A DNA stretch of 9,111 nucleotides from assembly GCA_937901345.1 (NCBI GenBank), contig CALCHM010000144.1, positions 1-9,111 on the forward strand. The letters are read 5' to 3'. The DNA comes from an uncultured Prevotella sp. Lineage in GTDB: Bacteria > Bacteroidota > Bacteroidia > Bacteroidales > Bacteroidaceae. A program made the translations under genes and the position numbers. This document shows positions 1-6,591 of this stretch, one piece after another. The notes under the pieces are model-generated. The model saw only the letters and a program-made list of their open reading frames with translations. It searched no databases and had not been told where the DNA came from. The number at the start of each line of letters is the position of its first letter. Position 1 is the first letter of the stretch.

Positions 1-2
1 GG

Positions 3-45
3 AGACGCCTTCAGCGTCTATAGCACGCTTGGGTCAACTGCTATA
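3..45. repeat. Two adjacent inverted repeats downstream of the thioredoxin-like gene
   Basis: Arms agacgc (3-8) and gcgtct (14-19) enclose a 5-base loop. Arms tatagca (19-25) and tgctata (39-45) enclose a 13-base loop. They lie just past the stop of the minus-strand gene and could form hairpins in its mRNA 3' end. No T-run follows on the minus strand, so this is not a canonical intrinsic terminator. It may instead be an intergenic palindromic repeat. The left side is cut by the window edge. Confidence 0.45.
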
Positions 46-54
46 TCATTTCCT

Positions 55-1119
55 TTATTTAAGTGTTTCCGCCAACTTCTCTGCCAACTCATGTGCACGA
101 AGTCCAGCAGCAACAACCTTGCCGTCGGGACCGTAAAGGATGGTTGCGGGAATGGCGTTGATACCGTAAACTGCGGCGCCCTCACACTGCCAACCCTTGA
201 GGTCTGAGATGTGATGCCAGGGGAGTTCCATCTTGTTGATTGCACCCGTCCATGCCTTCTTATTATTGTCGAGCGATACACCCACGATGTCAAAACCCTT
301 GTCCTTATACTGTTCGTAGATTTTCTTCACCTCGGGCATTTCCTGACGGCAGGGACCACACCAACTTGCCCAGAAATCAACAAGCACGTACTTGCCCTTA
401 CCGACGAACTCCGTCAAGTGGCGCTCCACACCAGTGGTGTCTGCCATGGCGAAATCCACAACTTCGGCACCCACCTTTTGATTCTTCCAACCTTTGATAG
501 CCTTGTTCAAACGGTTGAGCAACGACACTTGAAGGAAGGCGGGGTTCTTCTCAGAAAGGTCAATGAGCACGTCGTTTTCAAGATACGTACCATAAAACCC
601 AAGGTAGAGTGCGGGGAATTTCATCTGCATATTTTCAGCACACATCTGCTTCAAACCACCCACCACTTGTGACATGGCTTCATCATATTTTGCAGAAAGT
701 TCACGCATCGCTTCTTCCGTTGCCGTGCCTTCACGGCGCATGTTTTGCGCTTGTTGCTGAATTGCCTGCAAACTATTCATAGGCGTTTGCAATTTCGTAG
801 TCCATGCGGTGAGACCATCGTTCTCAGCAGTGCCCGTAGCCTTCTCCGTAGCCAAATCTACCTGTACGTTTCCATCGAGCACCACGTACAGATTGCGTCC
901 GTTGTCCGCACTAACTTGTGCGTAGAGTTTGCCGTCGGCATCGCCCTTAAAAGCAAATGCGCCGTCAGTGACAAACGTGGAGTCAACCTGACTCGTCTCA
1001 AAATTGCGCAAATACACCTTGAGCACACCGCGAGGCGCGCTGCCCTTAATTTCATACTGTTGTGCCGAAGCCGTAGAAAACCCTACAGCAGCCAGCAAAG
1101 TGAAAAGCATCTTTTTCAT
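55..1119 (-). CDS. Exported TlpA/ResA-like thioredoxin-fold protein with DUF4369-type N-terminus
   Basis: A 354-residue secreted or lipid-side thiol-disulfide protein, likely acting in the periplasm or at the cell surface as a reductase. I start it at the ATG whose complement is 1117-1119 because this gives a clean signal peptide: MKK, then a hydrophobic stretch to about residue 17, and a likely cut after ASA at residue 19. An upstream in-frame ATG (1173) would place the signal inside and overlap the promoter. Residues about 22-125 resemble the beta-rich DUF4369 domain common before thioredoxin domains in Bacteroidetes. Residues about 125-220 are helical. Residues about 222-354 are the AhpC/TSA-thioredoxin domain, with the redox motif WCGPC at 253-257 (after VLVDFWAS) and the cis-proline at P324 in AIPAT. 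Both active cysteines are present. The gene is monocistronic as far as seen and diverges from the GT2 gene. The exact substrate cannot be told. Confidence 0.93.
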   Translation of the reverse strand: MKKMLFTLLAAVGFSTASAQQYEIKGSAPRGVLKVYLRNFETSQVDSTFVTDGAFAFKGDADGKLYAQVSADNGRNLYVVLDGNVQVDLATEKATGTAENDGLTAWTTKLQTPMNSLQAIQQQAQNMRREGTATEEAMRELSAKYDEAMSQVVGGLKQMCAENMQMKFPALYLGFYGTYLENDVLIDLSEKNPAFLQVSLLNRLNKAIKGWKNQKVGAEVVDFAMADTTGVERHLTEFVGKGKYVLVDFWASWCGPCRQEMPEVKKIYEQYKDKGFDIVGVSLDNNKKAWTGAINKMELPWHHISDLKGWQCEGAAVYGINAIPATILYGPDGKVVAAGLRAHELAEKLAETLK

Positions 1120-1159
1120 AATCTTTATATTTAGGTTTATATTTTTAATTTCAGCGCGA

Positions 1160-1167
1160 CAAAGGTA
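1160..1167 (-). promoter_or_regulatory. Bacteroidetes-type -7 element for the thioredoxin-like gene
   Basis: Read on the minus strand the bases are TACCTTTG, an exact fit to the TAnnTTTG -7 consensus of the Bacteroidetes primary sigma factor. Transcription would start about 7 bases downstream, giving an AT-rich leader of roughly 35 bases before the ATG at 1119. No clear TTTG -33 box sits at the usual 19-21 base spacing, so the assignment rests on the -7 box and its position. Confidence 0.6.
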
Positions 1168-1173
1168 GCACAT

Positions 1174-1208
1174 TTTGAGGATTCTATCATACGAAATTTG
1201 TATATTTG
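1174..1208 (+). promoter_or_regulatory. Bacteroidetes-type promoter for the GT2 gene
   Basis: TATATTTG at 1201-1208 fits the TAnnTTTG -7 consensus, and TTTG at 1174-1177 could be the -33 box. The spacing is 23 bases against the usual 19-21, so the -33 call is weaker. A start near 1213-1216 gives a leader of about 20 bases before the ATG at 1235. The two -7 boxes of this divergent region are only 33 bases apart, so the promoters overlap. This is the only convincing plus-strand promoter I can see upstream of any gene in the window. Confidence 0.6.
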
Positions 1209-1234
1209 CCGAGGTAATTCAAAAATTGAACAAC

Positions 1235-1981
1235 ATGGAACCAGGAAAAAGCGTAGTAATCATCCCTACGTACAACGAAAAGGAAAACATCGAAGCCATC
1301 ATCCGCGCTGTTATGGCGCTTGAAGATAAGTTTGACATTCTAGTAATTGAAGACGGTTCACCCGATGGCACAGCCGACATTGTTAAAGGTCTTATGGCTG
1401 GCGACTTCAAGGGACGCCTCCACATCATTGAGCGCACAGGTAAGTTGGGACTCGGAACTGCATATATCACTGGCTTTAAGTGGGCTATTGAACAGAAGTA
1501 CGACTTCATCTTCGAGATGGATGCCGACTTCAGTCACGACCCCAAGGACGTGCCACGCTTGTTGAAGGAAGTGCGCGATAACGGTTACGACGTGGCCATC
1601 GGTTCGCGCTACATCACGGGGGTAAACGTTGTAAACTGGCCTATGGGTCGCGTCTTGATGAGTTATTATGCATCAAAGTACGTGCAGTTCGTTACGGGCA
1701 TTCCCGTTAATGACACAACGGCTGGATTTAAGTGCTACCGTCGCAAGGTGCTTGAAACAATTAACCTTGATGCCATCCGATTCAAGGGGTATGCCTTCCA
1801 GATTGAAATGAAATTCACAGCCTATAAGTTAGGATTTAAGATTAAGGAAGTACCCGTAATCTTTGTGAATCGCGAATTGGGAACGAGCAAGATGAGCGGC
1901 GGTATTTTCGGAGAAGCCCTCTTTGGTGTAATCAAACTGCGCCTCGCTTCTATGTTCGGAAAGATCAAACCCAGAGCGTAG
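1235..1981 (+). CDS. Polyprenol-monophosphate mannose synthase-like glycosyltransferase (GT2)
   Basis: A 248-residue family 2 glycosyltransferase of the DPM1 type, which moves a sugar (classically mannose from GDP-mannose) onto a polyprenyl-phosphate carrier at the cytoplasmic face of the inner membrane. Visible marks are the N-terminal VVIIPTYNEKENI (residues 7-19), DGSPDGT at 40-46 and the metal/nucleotide-sugar motif EMDADFSHDP with DAD at 96-98. Further on are GSRYI, TTAGFKCYRR and the closing block VPVIFVNRELGTSKM. There is no C-terminal membrane domain, as in DPM1-only enzymes. I chose ATG 1235 because the longer frame from 1175 runs through the promoter and adds residues unlike the family. 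The sugar donor and lipid carrier are inferred from the family. The gene is the first of the plus-strand run, separated from dihydroorotase by a repeat-rich 157-base gap. Confidence 0.92.
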   Translation: MEPGKSVVIIPTYNEKENIEAIIRAVMALEDKFDILVIEDGSPDGTADIVKGLMAGDFKGRLHIIERTGKLGLGTAYITGFKWAIEQKYDFIFEMDADFSHDPKDVPRLLKEVRDNGYDVAIGSRYITGVNVVNWPMGRVLMSYYASKYVQFVTGIPVNDTTAGFKCYRRKVLETINLDAIRFKGYAFQIEMKFTAYKLGFKIKEVPVIFVNRELGTSKMSGGIFGEALFGVIKLRLASMFGKIKPRA

Positions 1982-1992
1982 GTAAAAAGCAA

Positions 1993-2118
1993 AAAGGAGA
2001 AAGGAGAAAGGAGAAAAATGCCATGCGGGACAATAGAGCGCCAGCAAGATTCTCCTTTCTCATTTCTCCTTTCTGTTTTTTTCTCGCAGGCATTTTTCTC
2101 ATTTCTCATTTCTCCTTT
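1993..2118 (+). repeat. Long imperfect inverted repeat in the GT2-dihydroorotase gap
   Basis: A purine-rich arm at 1993-2022 (repeated AAAGGAG units, ending in AAATGCC) pairs with a pyrimidine-rich arm at 2089-2118. By hand, 12 pairs, one mismatch, 6 pairs, one mismatch and 10 pairs give 28 of 30 positions, with a 66-base loop. The mRNA would fold into a stable rod between the two genes. It could stabilise, attenuate or separate the upstream message. No T-run follows directly, so I do not call it an intrinsic terminator. Confidence 0.75.
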
Positions 2119-2130
2119 CTCATTTCTCCT
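2050..2130 (+). repeat. CT-rich tandem/direct repeats upstream of dihydroorotase
   Basis: An exact 21-base pyrimidine-rich copy occurs at 2050-2070 and again at 2110-2130, built from TCTCCTTTC and TCATT sub-units that also fill the sequence between. The second copy ends eight bases before the ATG at 2139. The first copy lies in the loop of the inverted repeat and could compete with the 3' arm for the purine-rich 5' arm. Confidence 0.8.
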
Positions 2131-2138
2131 CATATAGT

Positions 2139-3467
2139 ATGACTACACTAATCACCAACGCCCAGATTGTCAATGAAGGCAGAACCTTCTGCGGGGCAAT
2201 CTTGATTGCTGATGACCGTATCGCTGAAATCATAACATCTCCCACTCCATTTCCTGAGGCTGACACAATTATTGATGCCAAGGGTTGCTACGTGCTTCCC
2301 GGAGTGATTGACTGTCACGTGCATTTTCGCGACCCAGGATTAACGCACAAGGCAGACGTTGCCAGTGAAAGTCGAGCTGCCGTTGCTGGTGGCGTCACCA
2401 CTGTTTTCGATATGCCCAACACCATACCTCAAACCACCACAATGGAGGCTTACGAAGCGAAGAACAAACTCTTTGCGGAAAATTCTCTTGCAAACTTTGC
2501 CATCTTCTTCGGAGCGACAAACGACAATCTTGAGGCAATAAAAGCACTTGACCCTAAGACCACTTGTGGTGTAAAACTCTTCATGGGTTCTTCAACAGGC
2601 AACATGCTTGTGGATAAAGAAGTGGCACTACGCGAACTTTTTGCCAACTGCCACTTGCCTATCATGACGCACTGCGAAGATACGGCAGTCATCTCAGAAA
2701 ACACTCAGCGCCTGAAGCTGCAACTCGGTGCAGAGCCTGGAGTGGAATATCATCCCGAAATTCGTTCGGCAGAAGCGTGTTTCAAATCTACGCAATTGGC
2801 CGTAACGCTCGCAAAAGAATATGGGGCACAACTCCACGTGGCGCATTTAACCACGAAGGAAGAACTCACCCTTATCGACCCTGCCGATAGCAACATCACA
2901 GCAGAAGTCTGTATTCCCCACTTGGTATTTACCGATGCCGACTATGCCACATTAGGCACACGCATCAAATGTAACCCAGCCGTGAAGGATGCTTCTCACC
3001 GCACAGCCCTTCGTGAGGCATTGACCAACGGAAAAATCGCCACAGTTGCCACAGACCACGCTCCCCACTTGATGGAAGAAAAGAAGGGCGGTGCGCTCAC
3101 GGCAGTGTCGGGCATGCCTATGGTGCAATTCTCGCTCGTGTCCATGTTAGAACTCGTCAACCAAGGCGTGCTTCCCCTTGAGCAACTTGTAACCTTGATG
3201 AGTCATAACCCCGCAAAACGCTTCTCCGTGAAAGACCGCGGGTTCTTACGCAAGGGATATAAAGCAGACCTCGTCATCGTACGCCCCAACACTCCGTGGA
3301 CACTTACTCCGGAGACCATCAAGAGCAAGTGTGGATGGAGTCCGCTTGAAGGACGCACCTTTGACTGGAAGGTGGAGAAGACATTCTGTAACGGTGTGCT
3401 TGTCTATGCCGACGGAAGCATTTGCCCCAACACAGCACTTGGCGAGCGCGTCACTTTTGACAGATAG
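2139..3467 (+). CDS. pyrC: Dihydroorotase, class I
   Basis: A 442-residue amidohydrolase that interconverts carbamoyl-aspartate and dihydroorotate, the third step of pyrimidine synthesis, in the cytoplasm. The metal-binding motif DCHVHFRDPG lies at residues 58-67, with H60 and H62. SESRAAVAGGVTT and DMPNT follow, then VKLFMGSSTG (145-154), MTHCED with H178, HVAHLTT with H236, and ATDHAPH with catalytic D306. KGG and SGMPMVQ come after. All usual metal and catalytic positions of this enzyme group are present, and length is normal for the class I form (about 420-450). Allantoinase and hydantoinase are relatives, but the HFRDPG and NP-VK patterns fit dihydroorotase better. The start is 8 bases after a pyrimidine-rich repeat, and the stop is 2 bases before the next gene, so the two are surely co-transcribed. 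Confidence 0.95.
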   Translation: MTTLITNAQIVNEGRTFCGAILIADDRIAEIITSPTPFPEADTIIDAKGCYVLPGVIDCHVHFRDPGLTHKADVASESRAAVAGGVTTVFDMPNTIPQTTTMEAYEAKNKLFAENSLANFAIFFGATNDNLEAIKALDPKTTCGVKLFMGSSTGNMLVDKEVALRELFANCHLPIMTHCEDTAVISENTQRLKLQLGAEPGVEYHPEIRSAEACFKSTQLAVTLAKEYGAQLHVAHLTTKEELTLIDPADSNITAEVCIPHLVFTDADYATLGTRIKCNPAVKDASHRTALREALTNGKIATVATDHAPHLMEEKKGGALTAVSGMPMVQFSLVSMLELVNQGVLPLEQLVTLMSHNPAKRFSVKDRGFLRKGYKADLVIVRPNTPWTLTPETIKSKCGWSPLEGRTFDWKVEKTFCNGVLVYADGSICPNTALGERVTFDR

Positions 3468-3469
3468 CA

Positions 3470-4276
3470 ATGGACATACGTAACTACCGCCCCTCCGAAT
3501 TGCTTTATCTCATTGATTGGGCGCACTTTCTTTTCGCCTGGGGATTTAAGGGCGATGCCATGCGTTCAACAGAAGCGCTTGCATTAAAAACTGAAGCCGA
3601 AGAAACGTTGCATAAAATGGAGGTGAACGGTACGCACGTAAAGGCATGCTTCAAAATTGTTGATGCGGCACGGGAAGGTGACGACATCCTTATCTACCAA
3701 CCCCATGAGACGCTGCGCCTTCCCTGCTTGCGACAACAAAGAGCAGATAAAGGTTGCGACACGTTCCGCTGTTTGGCAGACTACTTAGCCCCTGTTTCTC
3801 GGTGTCACCCGATAGGTAATCGCTTAGGCATCTTTGCAACAGCAACGCACACGCCTCAACTAGAAGTACAACAAGCAGAATTTCAACACCTGCTGCTTCA
3901 AACCCTTTCGGACCGACTTGCCGAAGCTGCTGCAGAAAGGTTACACCGCGAGGCACTGCATCACGAATGGGGAATACCTTTAGACAAACCGCTTTCAGGC
4001 ATTCGTCCTGCCGTAGGCTATCCGTCGCTTCCTGACATGAGCATCAACTTCATGCTCGACCGCATCTTAGACTTCAAAAATCTTGGGATTTGCCTCACTG
4101 AAAACGGCATGATGATACCCCATGCTGCAATTTCAGGACTAATCTTTGCGCATCCAGAAGCAAAGTATTTCAACGTGGGAATGATTTCGGAGGAACAATT
4201 CCACGATTATGCTAGGCGCAAGGGTATTGCTCCCCAAAATTTGAGAAAGTTCATTGCGAACATTGAAGAAACATAG
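3470..4276 (+). CDS. Stand-alone B12-dependent methionine synthase activation domain protein
   Basis: A 268-residue protein matching, over nearly its full length, the C-terminal S-adenosylmethionine-binding activation domain of cobalamin-dependent methionine synthase (MetH). Recognisable blocks in order are LIDWAHFLFAW (14-24; D16 fits the AdoMet-contacting Asp of E. coli MetH), GDDILIYQ, CLRQQ, LADYLAP and SDRLAEAAAERLH. The AdoMet site SGIRPAVGYPSLPD follows (R179 in GIRP, GYP 183-185), then LTENGMMIPHAAISG (209-223) and HPEAKYFNVG (228 on), and DYARRKG near the end. Its known role is to help reductive remethylation of inactive cob(II)alamin in MetH. It lacks the homocysteine, folate and cobalamin modules, so it presumably works in trans on a shorter MetH encoded elsewhere. 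The E. coli PDHTEK stretch is PDMSIN here and the W of AMWPGAS is I. It forms a tight operon with dihydroorotase. Confidence 0.92.
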   Translation: MDIRNYRPSELLYLIDWAHFLFAWGFKGDAMRSTEALALKTEAEETLHKMEVNGTHVKACFKIVDAAREGDDILIYQPHETLRLPCLRQQRADKGCDTFRCLADYLAPVSRCHPIGNRLGIFATATHTPQLEVQQAEFQHLLLQTLSDRLAEAAAERLHREALHHEWGIPLDKPLSGIRPAVGYPSLPDMSINFMLDRILDFKNLGICLTENGMMIPHAAISGLIFAHPEAKYFNVGMISEEQFHDYARRKGIAPQNLRKFIANIEET

Positions 4277-4302
4277 AAATAATATCTCAAAAATGACACC
4301 AA

Positions 4303-4325
4303 CCGCTGAAGTCTCTTCATTTCGG
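4303..4325 (+). promoter_or_regulatory. Possible leader hairpin before the DUF5020 gene
   Basis: Arms tgaag (4307-4311) and cttca (4315-4319) with loop tct, extended loosely by CCG (4303-4305) with CGG (4323-4325). A similar gaag...cttca pair recurs just downstream at 4326-4339, inside the terminator-like element, so alternative pairings are possible. This is suggestive of a small attenuator but it is weak, and no known riboswitch family is recognisable. Confidence 0.3.
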
Positions 4326-4326
4326 G

Positions 4327-4352
4327 AAGGTTGTCTTCAATAACCTTTTTTT
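4327..4352 (+). terminator. Terminator-like hairpin plus T-run ending at the DUF5020 start codon
   Basis: Arms aaggtt (4327-4332) and aacctt (4342-4347), extendable by one G-T pair, are followed by an unbroken run of seven T (4346-4352). This is the form of an intrinsic terminator and would end the GT2-pyrC-activation-domain transcript. It is odd because the next gene's ATG begins at 4353, directly after the run. Either it acts as an attenuator for the next gene, or the real start is the ATG at 4374. The stem is short and AU-rich, so efficiency is uncertain. Confidence 0.5.
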
Positions 4353-5063
4353 ATGACTAGGTATTTCAAACGAATGCTATTGGTGCTCTCCGTAGCACTA
4401 GTTCAACTCACGGCTGTTGCACAGAACGTGCAGTTCCATTACGATTTTGGTCGTGCGCTTTATGATGAAAATGCTACACGCCCCGAATTGACTACTACAG
4501 TTGAAATGTTTCGCCCAGACAAATGGGGTAACACCTTCTTCTTTGTAGACATGGACTATGCAGACAACGAAGTGAAGTCTGCTTATTGGGAAATTGCTCG
4601 TGAGTTGAAATTCTGGAAGGTCCCCGTTTCGCTCCACTTGGAATACAACGGTGGTCTCAACTACATTAAGGACGCTTACCTCGTTGGTGCCACCTATGGT
4701 TGGAATGCCAAGGATTTCAGCAAGGGTTGGACGTTCACACCTTCGTATAAGTACATCAGCGATAACGAAGATCCTCACAACTTTCAGTTAACCGCAACGT
4801 GGTATCTCCACATGCTTGATGGCAAACTCTCATTCACAGGTTTCGCCGACTTCTGGCGCGAGAAGCATGTAGATGGTGCAGGCAATTCTCACGACTATAC
4901 CTTCATCGCAGAACCTCAGTTGTGGTTGAACTTCAACCGCTTCAAGTGGGCAGATAAAGACTTTAACCTCAGTGTGGGTACGGAAGTAGAAGTGTCAAAC
5001 AACTTTGCCCTCTTCGACGGTTGCTACGTCATCCCCACTCTTGCGGTAAAGTGGGAATTCTAA
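4353..5063 (+). CDS. DUF5020 family Tsx-like outer-membrane beta-barrel protein
   Basis: A 236-residue exported protein. The N-terminus MTRYFKR is positively charged, followed by a hydrophobic core to about residue 23 and a likely cut near AVAQ. The mature part consists of alternating aromatic/polar strands (for example FFFVDMDYAD, VSLHLEYNGG, FTPSYKYISD, LTATWYLHML, FIAEPQLWLNF) and ends in WEF. A terminal F is typical of beta-barrels inserted in the outer membrane. It resembles DUF5020 proteins of Bacteroidetes, related to the nucleoside channel Tsx. I keep ATG 4353 for its charged n-region; ATG 4374 would remove the charges. The NCS2 permease gene follows 49 bases later, which supports a role in nucleoside or base uptake. 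That role is inference; barrel topology is the firmer part. Confidence 0.8.
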   Translation: MTRYFKRMLLVLSVALVQLTAVAQNVQFHYDFGRALYDENATRPELTTTVEMFRPDKWGNTFFFVDMDYADNEVKSAYWEIARELKFWKVPVSLHLEYNGGLNYIKDAYLVGATYGWNAKDFSKGWTFTPSYKYISDNEDPHNFQLTATWYLHMLDGKLSFTGFADFWREKHVDGAGNSHDYTFIAEPQLWLNFNRFKWADKDFNLSVGTEVEVSNNFALFDGCYVIPTLAVKWEF

Positions 5064-5112
5064 ATCCCCACATAGTTTTTCTGATTCTTAAGCACACACA
5101 TTTATCGTAACA

Positions 5113-6405
5113 ATGAAAAATCTTCTTACCCCTCTATTTGGTTTTGACCCTAAGCAACACAACGTACGCACCGAGATTCTTGCGGGGATAACCACCTTCC
5201 TAACGATGGCATACATGTTGGCGCTCGTACCCAACATTCTCGGTGTAACTGGCATGGACAAAGGAGCACTTTTCACTACAGTCATTGTCAGTTCTGTGTT
5301 TGCAACAATGGTCATGGCTTTCTATGCGAAATTACCCTTCGTGTTAGGTCCAGGCATTGGTTTATCGTCCTTCTTTGCTTACACCGTATGTATCACCTTA
5401 GGATACTCATGGCAATTCGCTCTCACGGCCGTATTTATTGAAGGTATCATCTTCATCCTCCTTACCATAAGCAACCTCCGCGAAAAGATTGTTCGCGCCA
5501 TCCCCGACTCAATTCAGAAAGCCATAGGTGCGGGTATCGGTTTGTTTATTGCATTCCTCGGACTCCAAAACTCTGGAATCGTTGTCAACCACGAAGCTAC
5601 GCTCGTTACACTTGGCAACATCACCGAAGGCCCTGCCCTGCTCGGTTTGATAGGTTTGATGATCACAGGTATTTTGTTGGTGTTCAAAGTTCAAGGCGGC
5701 TTGCTCATTGGTATTGTTGCAACAACCCTCATTGGTATTCCTCTTGGCGTTACAAGTTTCAACGGCGTTTTCGATATCCCTCCCTCAATCGAGCCTATCT
5801 TTATGAAGTTCTCCTTCGACCAAATCTTCACCAAGGATATGGTAATGGTAGTATTCACTTTCCTGTTCATTGACATGTTTGACACCATCGGCACGCTCGT
5901 TGGAGTATCGATGAAAGCGGGATTGATGAAGGACGGCAAAATGACAAAGATGAAGAAGGCATTTATGGCGGACGCTGTTGGTACAACTGTAGGTGCGATG
6001 CTCGGTAGTTGCACTATCACTACATTTGTAGAAAGTTCGTCGGGCGTAGGTGTTGGTGGTCGCACAGGGCTTACCGCTTTCACAACCGCAATGTGCTTCT
6101 TGCTCTCGCTCTTCTTGGCTCCCTTCTTCTTAGCAGTTCCCGGCGCAGCAACAGCTCCCGTGCTTATTCTCGTAGGTTTGATGATGCTCAGTGCGGTTAA
6201 GGAGATTGACTTCGACAATTACACAGAAGCCATCCCCGCATTCATTTGCGTGCTCTTCATGCCCGCAACCTACAGCATCTCGGAGGGTATCGTGCTTGGC
6301 GTAATCAGTTATGTGCTCATCAATCTCTGTTGTGGCAAGCGTAAGAATGTTTCGTTCGCAACGATTCTCCTGGCAATTGTCTTCATGTTGAAATATATCA
6401 TGTAA
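5113..6405 (+). CDS. AzgA/PbuG-type NCS2 purine base permease
   Basis: A 430-residue polytopic inner-membrane carrier, probably a proton symporter for hypoxanthine, guanine or adenine. It begins with FGFDPKQHNVRTEILAGITTFLTMAYML, the signature of the AzgA branch of the nucleobase-cation symporter 2 superfamily. GPGIGLSSFFAY (79 on) stands where the family has the APGMGLNAFF motif. The substrate-site helices carry FLFIDMFDTIGTLVGV (D254, D257) and TTFVESSSGVGVGGRTGLTA (E307), the key acidic positions of the family. Hydrophobic segments fill the rest, ending in a short cytoplasmic tail. Length is normal (about 430). Uracil, xanthine and ascorbate carriers are sister groups, but these motifs favour purines. 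It lies 49 bases after the Tsx-like gene, with no promoter evident between, so they are likely co-transcribed. Confidence 0.93.
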   Translation: MKNLLTPLFGFDPKQHNVRTEILAGITTFLTMAYMLALVPNILGVTGMDKGALFTTVIVSSVFATMVMAFYAKLPFVLGPGIGLSSFFAYTVCITLGYSWQFALTAVFIEGIIFILLTISNLREKIVRAIPDSIQKAIGAGIGLFIAFLGLQNSGIVVNHEATLVTLGNITEGPALLGLIGLMITGILLVFKVQGGLLIGIVATTLIGIPLGVTSFNGVFDIPPSIEPIFMKFSFDQIFTKDMVMVVFTFLFIDMFDTIGTLVGVSMKAGLMKDGKMTKMKKAFMADAVGTTVGAMLGSCTITTFVESSSGVGVGGRTGLTAFTTAMCFLLSLFLAPFFLAVPGAATAPVLILVGLMMLSAVKEIDFDNYTEAIPAFICVLFMPATYSISEGIVLGVISYVLINLCCGKRKNVSFATILLAIVFMLKYIM

Positions 6406-6423
6406 GTTAGGGGATAAGGTTTA

Positions 6424-6471
6424 AAGGTCTTAAGGTTTTAAGGCAAAGTCCCTAAAGACTTTAAAGACCTT
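6424..6471 (+). repeat. Inverted repeats after the permease gene
   Basis: The arm aaggtctt (6424-6431) pairs perfectly with aagacctt (6464-6471). Inside it, aaagt (6445-6449) pairs with acttt (6458-6462). The sequence is low-complexity (TTAAGG/CCTTAAA words), so several foldings are possible. It lies 19 bases past the permease stop and may be a 3'-end hairpin, with no following T-run. Confidence 0.5.
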
Positions 6472-6498
6472 AGAGACCCTAAAGACCCTCCCCCACTC

Positions 6499-6586
6499 AA
6501 AACCTCAAAACCTAACAACCTCAAAACTTCAGAACTTCAAAACTTCAGAACCTCAGAACTTCAGAACCTCACAACCTTATAACCTC
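6499..6586 (+). repeat. Eleven tandem 8-mers before the acetyltransferase gene
   Basis: The bases split exactly into eleven consecutive octamers of consensus aRaacYtc: aaaacctc, aaaaccta, acaacctc, aaaacttc, agaacttc, aaaacttc, agaacctc, agaacttc, agaacctc, acaacctt, ataacctc. Five bases (cctct) then lead to the ATG at 6592. The octamer period is not a multiple of three and the tract is untranslated. Most changes are at position 2 (a/g/c/t) and position 6 (c/t), which suggests old, drifting copies. It leaves the gene with a G-poor leader and no Shine-Dalgarno site. Confidence 0.88.
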
Positions 6587-6591
6587 CCTCT

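Noticed and set aside
211..672. Plus-strand open frame of 153 codons
   Set aside because: It lies antisense to the thioredoxin domain, which carries WCGPC in frame on the other strand.
1175..1234. Longer N-terminus for the GT2 protein
   Set aside because: Those 20 codons contain the TATATTTG promoter box and do not resemble the family. The conserved VVIIPTYNE begins six residues after the chosen ATG at 1235.
1822..2133. Minus-strand frame of about 100 codons rich in Arg, Glu and Lys
   Set aside because: Its charged N-terminus is just the CT-rich repeat read in reverse, and the rest lies antisense to the GT2 gene with no homology I can see.
4277..4352. Purine riboswitch upstream of the DUF5020-permease pair
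   Set aside because: At 76 bases with only small AU-rich hairpins, it lacks the three-way junction with conserved loops of the known purine aptamer.
5691..6218. Minus-strand open frame of 175 codons
   Set aside because: It lies wholly antisense to the permease, whose motifs are clear. The antisense product is Thr/Ser/Pro-rich without recognisable domains.
6499..6586. Possible CRISPR array
   Set aside because: The units are 8 bases and directly abut, with no unique spacers and no cas genes nearby; this is a simple tandem repeat.
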